DNA of 6,694 bases. It comes from Lachnoclostridium sp. UBA739 (GTDB lineage Bacteria; Bacillota_A; Clostridia; Lachnospirales; Lachnospiraceae). The notes under the pieces are model-generated. The model was not told the DNA's origin and searched no databases. It saw only the letters and a list, made by a program, of their open reading frames with translations. The position numbers and the translations under genes are program-made. The stretch is taken from the NCBI GenBank assembly GCA_002297865.1, contig DBKX01000029.1:1-6694 (forward strand), written 5' to 3'. This document shows positions 1 through 6,566 of this stretch, piece by piece; position 1 is the first letter of the stretch; every line of letters starts with the position of its first letter.

Positions 1-1107
1 GTAATAGGTAGAACTCCTATTATGACACTTCCAGCACCCAATATTGACTATAGTCTTACTCCATCAGTCGAGCAGCCATACGCCAACTACGATTTACTGG
101 TAGAGGTTCCAGGATTTGAAAGTGTGGAAATCAGTAATATAGAAATTCTACCAGATGTTTTGGCGATTCAGAATCTTGCATTAATTCCACTTGAGAATGC
201 ACAAGGAGAATCAGCAGAACTATTTGTTATTCCACCTCATACTTTATATGGAGATTACCCTCCTAAAATTGCAGAGGCGGAGATTAAGCCGTTAGGTCAG
301 TCTGGTGAAATTGTATTATCTAAAATTGTAATTCCGGAGTATGTTGTAGTACATGATGGACCACCATCGGATACATCTGCAGCAAATTATTACGTCAAAT
401 ATAAGGATTATATAAAAAATGTTGCTTCCAGTGAAATATATGCGACGTGGCCAGAGGCTACTATTATGGCAAATGTACTATGTATTCAATCTTTTGTATT
501 GAATCGTGTTTATACCGAGTGGTACAGAAACAGAGGATACCAATTTACAATTACCAATTCTACTGCATATGACCAGAAATTTATTCCTGGAAGAAATATA
601 TTTGACAGTATTTCAGAAGTGGTAGACCAGATTTTTGCCAATTATATTACAAGACCAAATATTGAACAGCCTTTGTTTACCCAGTTCTGTGATGGAAGAA
701 GAGTAAGCTGTCCAAACTGGTTATCGCAGTGGGGTTCAAAAGCGTTAGGAGACCAGGGATACTCAGCAATTGATATCCTTAGAAATTATTATGGTAATGA
801 TATTTATATTGCAATTGCTGAAGAAGTATCAGGCGTTCCGTCTTCATGGCCAGGAAGAGATCTTGAAATAGGTTCCCGTGGCGATAAGGTTCGTCAGATG
901 CAGCGGCAGTTAAATGTAATTTCCAATGGTTATCCACTGATTCCAAAGATTGCTCAAGATGGGGTTTATGGAGCAAAGACGGCAGAAGCGGTAAAGGTAT
1001 TTCAACAGGTCTTCGATTTGCCACAGACAGGTGTTGTGGATTTTCCAACGTGGTATAAAATATCAGAGATATATGTTGGTGTTAGCAGGATTGCAGAACT
1101 AAATTAA
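1..1107 (+). CDS. SleC-like spore cortex-lytic / SpoIID-domain peptidoglycan-binding protein, 5'-partial
   Basis: This is the C-terminal part of a cell-wall protein that resembles the clostridial spore cortex-lytic enzyme SleC. The frame is open from base 1 (VIGRTPI precedes the ATG at 22), and no ribosome site precedes that ATG, so the gene starts outside the window. Counting from the ATG at 22, residues 1-100 form a proline-rich beta-type N-terminal region. Residues about 105-258 resemble the SpoIID/LytB fold: SSEIYATWP, with Glu138 where SpoIID lytic transglycosylases have their catalytic Glu; an Ala/Val/Arg-rich helix; Cys223 and Cys230 in a CDGRRVSC segment like the SpoIID metal site; and WLSQWGS followed by ILRNYYG. 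Residues about 284-350 form one PG_binding_1 repeat (GSRGDKVRQMQRQL, then DGVYGAKTAEAVKVFQ). By family it would cut or bind spore-cortex glycan during germination or sporulation. Family-level confidence is good; the exact SleC identity is inferred. Confidence 0.8.
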   Translation, partial: VIGRTPIMTLPAPNIDYSLTPSVEQPYANYDLLVEVPGFESVEISNIEILPDVLAIQNLALIPLENAQGESAELFVIPPHTLYGDYPPKIAEAEIKPLGQSGEIVLSKIVIPEYVVVHDGPPSDTSAANYYVKYKDYIKNVASSEIYATWPEATIMANVLCIQSFVLNRVYTEWYRNRGYQFTITNSTAYDQKFIPGRNIFDSISEVVDQIFANYITRPNIEQPLFTQFCDGRRVSCPNWLSQWGSKALGDQGYSAIDILRNYYGNDIYIAIAEEVSGVPSSWPGRDLEIGSRGDKVRQMQRQLNVISNGYPLIPKIAQDGVYGAKTAEAVKVFQQVFDLPQTGVVDFPTWYKISEIYVGVSRIAELN

Positions 1108-1116
1108 TAGGAATAT

Positions 1117-1152
1117 TACATAAAAAGGTGGCTTAGGTCACCTTTTTATGTA
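1117..1152 (+). terminator. Rho-independent terminator after the SleC-like gene
   Basis: A perfect 14-bp stem pairs 1117-1130 with 1139-1152 around the 8-base loop 1131-1138. The inner part is GGTG/CACC and is followed by TTTTT within the 3' arm. It starts 9 bases after the stop codon, so it isolates the upstream gene from the nad operon. The A-run on the 5' arm means it could also work on the minus strand, but no minus-strand gene is seen nearby. Confidence 0.85.
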
Positions 1153-1284
1153 TGGGTGCAAGGGCAAATCAATAGAAAAATAAGTGTTTTTGTATGATGC
1201 ATGTGAAGTACTACATATATTAAGGCAGATTCAGAAGTTGAAATGGTAATGGTAATGGGCATGTCTACAGTATGTTCACCCGAC

Positions 1285-1313
1285 TTGACAAAACGAAAAA
1301 TGATAGCCATAAT
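1285..1313 (+). promoter_or_regulatory. Sigma-A promoter of the nadABC operon
   Basis: TTGACA at 1285-1290 is a perfect -35 box, and CATAAT at 1308-1313 matches five of six -10 bases with an ideal 17-base spacer. Transcription would begin near 1320, leaving a leader of about 24 bases with the ribosome site GAGGTGAT (1332-1339) just before the ATG at 1344. This placement rules out an upstream in-frame ATG at 1272 as the translation start. The remaining upstream bases (1153-1284) hold a short ATGGTA repeat near 1243 and no gene. NAD genes in Firmicutes are often repressed by NiaR, but I could not identify a convincing operator. Confidence 0.85.
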
Positions 1314-1343
1314 AGAACACAAATAAAATTTGAGGTGATCCCG

Positions 1344-2252
1344 ATGGAAAAAACAATAAGCCAGATAGAAACACTAAAGAAAGAAAAAGATGCGGTTATA
1401 TTGGCTCATTATTACGTAAACGATGAAGTACAGCAGATTGCAGATTACATAGGAGATTCATATTATCTGGCAAAGATAGCGAAAGAAGTACCACAAAGTG
1501 TCATATGTTTTTGCGGTGTTTCCTTTATGGGAGAAAGCGCAAAAATTCTAAATCCTGAGAAGACAGTTGTTATGCCAGACAAAGATGCAGACTGTCCAAT
1601 GGCACATATGGTGGATATCGATCGGATCAAAGAGGTAAGAGAACAGTACGAGGATGTAGCCGTAGTTTGTTATATTAATTCCCAGGCTGATATTAAGCAG
1701 TATGCAGATGTTTGTGTAACTTCATCCAATGCACAGAAAATTGTATCAGCATTACCGAATAAAAATATTTTCTTTATACCAGATGAGAACTTAGGACGTT
1801 ATCTGTCAACACAGCTTCCAGAAAAGAACTTTATCTTTAATGATGGATTTTGTCATGTGCATAAAAGCATTAAGAAAGAAGAAGTGCTAAAGGCAAAACA
1901 GGCAAGACCAGATGCGTTAGTACTTGCACATCCAGAATGTACCTTAGAAGTATTAGCCCTTGCAGATTACATTGGAAGTACTTCAGGAATTATAGATTAC
2001 GCAAGTAAAAGCGATGCTAAGGAGTTTATCATTTGTACGGAGATGGGAGTATTCTATGAACTGAATCAGAAAAATCCTGATAAGAAGTTCTACTCAGTAG
2101 GACACAGACAATTCTGTCCGAATATGAAACGTATTACAATTGAAAAAGTTTTAAAATCACTTCAAGAGTTAGCACCAGCAGTTGAAATGGACGAGGAATT
2201 AAGTAAAAAAGCGGAATATCCATTGAATCGTATGTTGGATTTGGCAAAATAG
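1344..2252 (+). CDS. nadA: Quinolinate synthase NadA
   Basis: NadA condenses iminoaspartate (made by NadB) with dihydroxyacetone phosphate to give quinolinate, using an oxygen-sensitive [4Fe-4S] cluster in the cytoplasm. The 302-residue product shows the three cluster cysteines at the spacing of the short bacterial and archaeal type: Cys84 (DADCPMAH), Cys170 (GFCHVH) and Cys258 (RQFCPNM). Other family signatures are LAHYY at 20-24 with His22, GDS at 37-39, CFCGVSFMGESAKIL at 55-69, TSSNA at 126-130 and HPEC at 196-199 with Glu198. The start at 1344 is chosen over an in-frame ATG at 1272 for two reasons. GAGGTGAT sits 4 bases upstream, and the 1272 start lies ahead of the promoter and would add 24 residues unlike any NadA. 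It is the first gene of nadABC; the nadB ribosome site overlaps its stop codon. Confidence 0.97.
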   Translation: MEKTISQIETLKKEKDAVILAHYYVNDEVQQIADYIGDSYYLAKIAKEVPQSVICFCGVSFMGESAKILNPEKTVVMPDKDADCPMAHMVDIDRIKEVREQYEDVAVVCYINSQADIKQYADVCVTSSNAQKIVSALPNKNIFFIPDENLGRYLSTQLPEKNFIFNDGFCHVHKSIKKEEVLKAKQARPDALVLAHPECTLEVLALADYIGSTSGIIDYASKSDAKEFIICTEMGVFYELNQKNPDKKFYSVGHRQFCPNMKRITIEKVLKSLQELAPAVEMDEELSKKAEYPLNRMLDLAK

Positions 2253-2267
2253 GAGGCTGGTTAACCA

Positions 2268-3584
2268 ATGAAACCACAAAGATATGATGCGATAATTGTA
2301 GGTACAGGTGTTGCAGGATTATTTGCAGGGCTGTGTCTGCCAAAGCATTTAAAAGTATTGATGATTACGAAGGATGAGATTGAGAACAGCGATTCCTATT
2401 TGGCTCAAGGTGGTATTAGTACATTAAAGGCGCCAGATGATTTTGAGAATTATTACGAAGATACTATGCGTGCCGGCCACTACGAAAATAACCCTGATTC
2501 TGTTCGTATTATGATTGAGTCATCCCACCAGATTATTGATGATCTAATTCATTACGGTGTAGAATTTGATAAAGACGAAGAAGGCAATCTGGCGTATACA
2601 AGAGAAGCAGCTCATTCCACATTTCGAATTTTGCACCATGATGACTTGACTGGAAAAGAAATTATGATAAAGCTGATTGATAATGTTGAAAAGCGTAAAA
2701 ATATTGAGGTTCGTAAATTTACCACGATGATGGATTTGCTGCAGAAAGACAATATATGTTGTGGAATTGTAGCAAGGGATAAGGATGGAGTGGTTTCATC
2801 TATTTATGCCAAAACAGTAATTCTTGCAACAGGTGGAATTGGAGGTTTGTTTAAAAATTCTACAAACTTTAGGCATATCTGTGGTGACAGTTTCGGTATG
2901 GCGCTTGCCCATGGAGTTGAAATGGAAAACTTAAATTACATACAGATCCATCCAACAACTCTTTATTCCAAAAAGGAAGGCAGAAAGTTTCTTATCTCAG
3001 AATCAGTTCGTGGAGAAGGTGCAGTTTTGTTAAATGAAGATCACCGTCGTTTTGTAAATGAATTACTGCCAAGAGATACAGTTACCAACGAGATTAAGAA
3101 GGAAATGGAACGTCAGGGAACGGATCATGTTTATCTTACAATGAAACATATGACAAGAGAACAGGTAGAAAAACGTTTTCCAAATATTTTTAAGCGTTGT
3201 TTAGAAGAAGGTTATGATTTGTCAAAAGATTATGTACCAGTAACCCCTGCCCAACACTATATTATGGGTGGTATTAAGGCAACGGTTAATGGTGAGACTT
3301 CCATGAAAAATCTTTATGCAGTTGGTGAGACAGCATGCAACGGTGTTCATGGTGCCAATCGTCTTGCAAGTAACTCACTGCTAGAAAGTCTTGTGTTCTC
3401 AAAACGTGCTGCACATGTGATTGAGGAGACAATAGCAGATATTAAAGAACTGGAAGTTACAGTTGATTTAGATAAATATAGCGATATGGACCAATGGAAA
3501 AAAGCAAATAGAAAACGAATTATGGATGAAATCAAGCGAAAGGATGAAAAGTTTTATGCTAAATGGTGTGACAATGAAGCTTAA
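2268..3584 (+). CDS. nadB: L-aspartate oxidase NadB, short C-terminal form
   Basis: NadB is an FAD flavoprotein that oxidises L-aspartate to iminoaspartate, the unstable substrate NadA uses next. In anaerobes fumarate is the likely electron acceptor. The 438-residue protein has the Rossmann FAD motif GTGVAG at 12-17, AQGGIS at 46-51, the REAAHSTFRILHHDD stretch at 112-126 (with Glu113 where E. coli has its active-site Glu121), ATGGIGG at 187-193, HPTTLY at 228-233, SESVRGEGAVLLN at 244-256 (Arg248 as the E. coli Arg290 equivalent), QHYIMGG at 329-335 (His330 as His351) and GANRLASNSLLE at 362-373. It is about 100 residues shorter than the E. coli and B. subtilis enzymes and lacks most of their C-terminal helical domain. 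AGGAGG at 2251-2256 gives a strong start. Its end overlaps nadC by 11 bases. Confidence 0.96.
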   Translation: MKPQRYDAIIVGTGVAGLFAGLCLPKHLKVLMITKDEIENSDSYLAQGGISTLKAPDDFENYYEDTMRAGHYENNPDSVRIMIESSHQIIDDLIHYGVEFDKDEEGNLAYTREAAHSTFRILHHDDLTGKEIMIKLIDNVEKRKNIEVRKFTTMMDLLQKDNICCGIVARDKDGVVSSIYAKTVILATGGIGGLFKNSTNFRHICGDSFGMALAHGVEMENLNYIQIHPTTLYSKKEGRKFLISESVRGEGAVLLNEDHRRFVNELLPRDTVTNEIKKEMERQGTDHVYLTMKHMTREQVEKRFPNIFKRCLEEGYDLSKDYVPVTPAQHYIMGGIKATVNGETSMKNLYAVGETACNGVHGANRLASNSLLESLVFSKRAAHVIEETIADIKELEVTVDLDKYSDMDQWKKANRKRIMDEIKRKDEKFYAKWCDNEA

Positions 3585-4410
3585 TGCTGATAAATATATT
3601 ATTTCTGCTTTAAAAGAAGACATTACCAGTGAAGATGTAACGACGAATGCGGTTATGCGTGAGGATAAATTAGGCCGTGCGGATTTAATCGCCAAGGAAG
3701 ATGGAATTCTATGTGGATTAGAAGTATTCCGTCGTGTGTTTGAACTGTTGGATGATACTTCTGTATTCGAGACGAAGTTTAAAGATGGTGATGCAGTAAA
3801 AAATGGTGAAGTAATTGGTGTGGTGAAAGGTGATATTAAAGCTCTTTTATCAGGTGAACGTACAGCACTTAATTATTTACAGAGAATGAGCGGAATTGCT
3901 ACATTTACCAATCAGTTTGTAAAGGAACTAGAAGGATATAAAACCAAATTGCTGGATACCAGAAAGACGACACCAAATATGAGAATTTTTGAGAAATATG
4001 CAGTTAAAGTTGGTGGCGGATGCAATCACCGTTATAATCTGTCAGATGGTATTTTGCTAAAGGATAATCATATCGGAGCAGCAGGAAGTGTAACAAAGGC
4101 CATTGAAATGGCGAAAGAATATGCACCATTTGTCCGTAAGATAGAAGTGGAAGTGGAAACGCTTGAGATGGTAGATGAAGCGGTTAAGGCAGGAGCAGAT
4201 ATCATTATGCTGGATAACATGGATAATGAAACGATGAAAGAGGCCGTTAGGCGAATTGGTAATCAGGCACAGACGGAATGTTCTGGGAATGTGACAAAAG
4301 AACGTTTGAAAGAAATCGCAGAAATTGGAGTAGACTTTGTATCTGCGGGAGCACTTACGCATTCTGCACCGATATTGGATATTTCGCTTAAAAATTTGAG
4401 GGCGGAGTAA
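3574..4410 (+). CDS. nadC: Nicotinate-nucleotide pyrophosphorylase (carboxylating) NadC
   Basis: NadC, a quinolinate phosphoribosyltransferase, joins quinolinate to PRPP and releases CO2 and pyrophosphate to give nicotinate mononucleotide, which closes the de novo NAD branch. The 278 residues start MKLNADKYIISALKEDI, the usual N-terminus. Substrate-binding residues are visible: GERTALN with Arg96, DTRKTTP with Arg130 and Lys131, GGGCNHRYNLSDGILLKDNH (His152, Arg153, Lys163), EVEVE with Glu193, IIMLDN with Asp214, and SGN at 237-239, with SAGALTHSAP near the end. The start is chosen by homology; the ribosome site before it is weak (GGTGTG) and the start lies inside nadB, so coupling to nadB translation is likely. 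In-frame ATGs at 3526, 3544 and 3556 exist. The one at 3556 has AAGGA 12-13 bases upstream and would add six residues. Confidence 0.95.
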   Translation: MKLNADKYIISALKEDITSEDVTTNAVMREDKLGRADLIAKEDGILCGLEVFRRVFELLDDTSVFETKFKDGDAVKNGEVIGVVKGDIKALLSGERTALNYLQRMSGIATFTNQFVKELEGYKTKLLDTRKTTPNMRIFEKYAVKVGGGCNHRYNLSDGILLKDNHIGAAGSVTKAIEMAKEYAPFVRKIEVEVETLEMVDEAVKAGADIIMLDNMDNETMKEAVRRIGNQAQTECSGNVTKERLKEIAEIGVDFVSAGALTHSAPILDISLKNLRAE

Positions 4411-4431
4411 AATAGAGAAAGATAGAAAATG

Positions 4432-4459
4432 GGACACTTGAATTAGCAAGTGTCCTTTT
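4432..4459 (+). terminator. Rho-independent terminator of the nadABC operon
   Basis: A perfect 9-bp stem pairs GGACACTTG (4432-4440) with CAAGTGTCC (4447-4455) around the loop AATTAG and is followed by TTTT. It begins 21 bases after the nadC stop. An A-rich run before the hairpin could let it work in both directions, although no minus-strand gene faces it. Confidence 0.85.
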
Positions 4460-4466
4460 GTATAAT
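4438..4466 (+). promoter_or_regulatory. Candidate sigma-A promoter of the DUF262-ATPase operon
   Basis: TATAAT at 4461-4466 is a perfect -10 box. TTGAAT at 4438-4443, exactly 17 bases before it, keeps the TTGA core of the -35 box. Transcription would start near 4473, about 32 bases before the GTG start of the DUF262 gene. The -35 box lies in the 5' arm and loop of the nad terminator, so the two signals share DNA. An AT-rich region makes chance TATAAT matches common, but the spacing and the position just before the gene favour a real promoter. Confidence 0.6.
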
Positions 4467-4504
4467 TTAAGAATATTATTAGATTAACAGGAGCGTGGTT
4501 TAAG

Positions 4505-5677
4505 GTGAGTTCAGATAATAGAGAGGAAGAGAAATTAGATCAGGCGGTATATGGAAATGCACATGTGCAACAGTATAAAACAGATGTGGCATTTATTTCT
4601 TTAATGCAGGGAGTATCTAGAAATCGATACGTAATACCAGAGTTTCAGCGTGTATATAAATGGACACAAGAACAAGTAGAGGCACTTGCAGTTTCATTGA
4701 TAAGAGGATTACCAATTCCACCGATTTATGCGTATCGAAATAATGAAGGAAAATTGGAAATATTAGATGGACAGCAAAGAGTCATCAGTATGTTTTTATA
4801 CTATATAGGGAAATATACAAAACGTGTAAGAAATAATTACATGAACTTAAAGAAGAACTGTAAAGGAAATGCCCCTTTTGAAGAACAATTGGAAGAAACA
4901 TATGGTTTAAAAGATGTTCAGTATAAGATGAAGTATTATGACATAGATAATGATGATGAAGGGGAAGAGATTGATATTACTTATAGTAAGTTACCAGATA
5001 AAGTAAAGGATAAAATAGATTACACTACAATTACCGTTGTGGAAATCAATATTGATAATCAAGAATTGAAAAATAAATATTTATATAAAATTTTTGCAAA
5101 TTTAAATGCAGGTGGAACCCAGTTGACAAAGCAGGAATTAAGAAACGGGATTTACAGATGTGATTTTTATGATATGCTTTTTGAATTTCAGGAAAAGAAT
5201 GAAAATTGGAATGCATTTTATCAAAAAGAGAAAGATGACAGCCGAGGAATTGAACGATTATTAAGATTATGTGCGTTTCGATATTATGTTTATGTGAAGG
5301 ATGGAAAATTTGTAATTGATTCTTACAAAAACATAAATAGCATGTTAAATGACTTTTCAGAAAAAGCAGTTCATTTTGACAAGGAGACAATCGAAGAATA
5401 TAAAAGAAGTTTAGAACATTTTTTTGGTTTGTTTGAGCCTTCTTATATACCAAAGGAAATCTCATTTTTGGAAAATCTGTTTACTGTCACAGATAAGGAA
5501 AAAATAGATGTAAAATTAACAAAAGAAATATGTGAGCATATATTGAATACAAATGAATATCAGGCTACGATTCGACAAGGAAATGCGACGAAAGCGGTAA
5601 TTGAAACAAAACTTAAGGAGGTATATCGTGGATTACAAAGATATGTTGAAGAGAGTAAGCCAGATTATAACGGATAG
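4505..5677 (+). CDS. DUF262-domain protein, GmrS/SspE-like, without a nuclease domain
   Basis: This 390-residue cytoplasmic protein has the marks of the DUF262 family, a ParB-like fold found in the GmrS half of GmrSD-type modification-dependent restriction and in SspE. IPEFQR at 44-49 is followed by W53, then a segment ending in GLPIPPIY at 68-75. The hallmark DGQQR is at 88-92, and NLNAGGTQLTKQELRNGIY at 199-217 is the second conserved block. In related proteins DGQQR is tied to nucleotide use or sensing of modified DNA. An acidic insert (DNDDEGEE) lies near 148-155. The remaining 170 residues are helical and charged, with no DUF1524/HNH motif, so DNA cutting by this protein alone is not supported. 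The start is GTG with CAGGAG at 4488-4493; there is no usable ATG near the N-terminus. It is the first gene of a tight operon with an ATPase, which suggests a shared complex. Its specific function is not known to me. Confidence 0.85.
   Translation: MSSDNREEEKLDQAVYGNAHVQQYKTDVAFISLMQGVSRNRYVIPEFQRVYKWTQEQVEALAVSLIRGLPIPPIYAYRNNEGKLEILDGQQRVISMFLYYIGKYTKRVRNNYMNLKKNCKGNAPFEEQLEETYGLKDVQYKMKYYDIDNDDEGEEIDITYSKLPDKVKDKIDYTTITVVEINIDNQELKNKYLYKIFANLNAGGTQLTKQELRNGIYRCDFYDMLFEFQEKNENWNAFYQKEKDDSRGIERLLRLCAFRYYVYVKDGKFVIDSYKNINSMLNDFSEKAVHFDKETIEEYKRSLEHFFGLFEPSYIPKEISFLENLFTVTDKEKIDVKLTKEICEHILNTNEYQATIRQGNATKAVIETKLKEVYRGLQRYVEESKPDYNG
5615..5621 (+). promoter_or_regulatory. Ribosome binding site that fixes the ATPase start
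   Basis: AAGGAGG lies six bases before the GTG at 5628, inside the end of the DUF262 coding sequence. It is one of the strongest ribosome sites in the window and selects GTG 5628 over the in-frame ATG at 5601 (which has no comparable site) and the ATG at 5643. Confidence 0.85.
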
Positions 5678-6566
5678 TGAAAAACAGAACTGGATTATAA
5701 TTGGAGATAATTCATGTGGAAAGTCTGAATTATTGAAAGAACTGGTAAAAGAGAACGAAGAGAATGTGTATTATATTGATTCAGTTAATCGATACATGAA
5801 TATAAGGAATATAAATGTTTCAGAACAAACAGTTTATTATGATGTTACAGTGGAAGAAATAATTGACTGGAGGATTCGAGCCGAAAATTTTAATTATAAG
5901 GACAGTTTTGGGGAGCAAGAGCATATTGAACGTCTATATCCAGAATATGCAGAATCTTTATGCGGCATAATCAAAGAATTTTTGGGGATTGAACTGAAAA
6001 TTGAAAAGGAAAATGTTGATAAATTCGGGGATAGTATTGTGAATGTTTATATTAATGGCGAAAAAGTGGAATTATCCAGCGGCTATCAGGCATTGATTCG
6101 CATATTTGCAGAAATTATATTTTATAGTGAAATTTCAGAAAAAGAAGGAACGATTATAATTGATGAAATTGATGAATTCTTATCTCCAAGAAACTCTGCT
6201 AAAATTTTAATGTATCTGACAGAAAGGTTTCCACAGCATAGATTCATTGTAAGTACGCATTCGGGTGAGCTTGTCTGCCATTCTGAAGACTGTAAGATGG
6301 CTATTTTACAAGAAAATGAATTTCAAGTGTTAGATAGTAATGATTTTGATACTATGACAGACGTAAATGTACTTTTTCAAAAGATATTTGAAGAAGACAC
6401 TATAGAAAATACTGATGAAATGGAAAAGAAACTAGAAAGATTATTAGAACTTAAGCTTTCTCATTGTTATGGTGAGCAAGAAGAAAAGGAATTAGAATCA
6501 ATTAAGGAAGAGGATTTATCAATCGTGCAAAAAGTTATGTACAATCAGATCAGGAGCTGGAAGTAA
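5628..6566 (+). CDS. ABC/AAA-type ATPase, defence-associated style
   Basis: The 312-residue protein (GTG start) carries a complete ABC-like ATPase motif set. Walker A is GDNSCGKS at 26-33, a signature-like LSSGYQ is at 149-154, Walker B is IIIDEIDEFL at 176-185 with Asp179 and the catalytic Glu180, and the H-loop STHS has His211. This matches the AAA_15/AAA_21 group, which includes the ATPases of Septu (PtuA) and OLD systems. There is no TOPRIM nuclease domain. Only about 115 residues separate Walker A from the signature, so long SMC-type coiled-coil arms are absent. The last 60 residues are highly charged (KKLERLLELK, then EEKELESIKEED) and may form a short helix pair. The gene overlaps the DUF262 gene by 50 bases in another frame, so the two are probably made together. 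It likely uses ATP to control a partner; the partner and target are not shown by the sequence. Confidence 0.85.
   Translation: MDYKDMLKRVSQIITDSEKQNWIIIGDNSCGKSELLKELVKENEENVYYIDSVNRYMNIRNINVSEQTVYYDVTVEEIIDWRIRAENFNYKDSFGEQEHIERLYPEYAESLCGIIKEFLGIELKIEKENVDKFGDSIVNVYINGEKVELSSGYQALIRIFAEIIFYSEISEKEGTIIIDEIDEFLSPRNSAKILMYLTERFPQHRFIVSTHSGELVCHSEDCKMAILQENEFQVLDSNDFDTMTDVNVLFQKIFEEDTIENTDEMEKKLERLLELKLSHCYGEQEEKELESIKEEDLSIVQKVMYNQIRSWK

Noticed and set aside
1240..1262. Short tandem ATGGTA repeat before nadA.
   Set aside because: Just over two copies of six bases; too short to be more than chance in AT-rich DNA.
1153..1284. Possible small RNA or riboswitch between the first terminator and the nad promoter.
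   Set aside because: No stable hairpin, conserved riboswitch motif or convincing promoter-terminator pair was found in these bases.
1273..1290. Imperfect inverted repeat TGTTCA-N6-TTGACA overlapping the nad -35 box as a possible NiaR operator.
   Set aside because: The match is weak, half of it is simply the -35 consensus, and I cannot recall the clostridial NiaR motif well enough to test it.
3526..3573. Longer NadC beginning at ATG 3526.
   Set aside because: The extra 16 residues do not resemble NadC N-termini and lie wholly within the nadB coding sequence; the normal family start is at 3574.
4057..4449. 130-codon open frame on the minus strand opposite nadC.
   Set aside because: It is antisense to a clear nadC, begins inside the nad terminator region, has low-complexity His/Phe-rich translation and no ribosome site or family match.
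5046..5465. 139-codon open frame on the minus strand opposite the DUF262 gene.
   Set aside because: Antisense shadow of an AT-rich gene with no family motif and no promoter or ribosome site seen.
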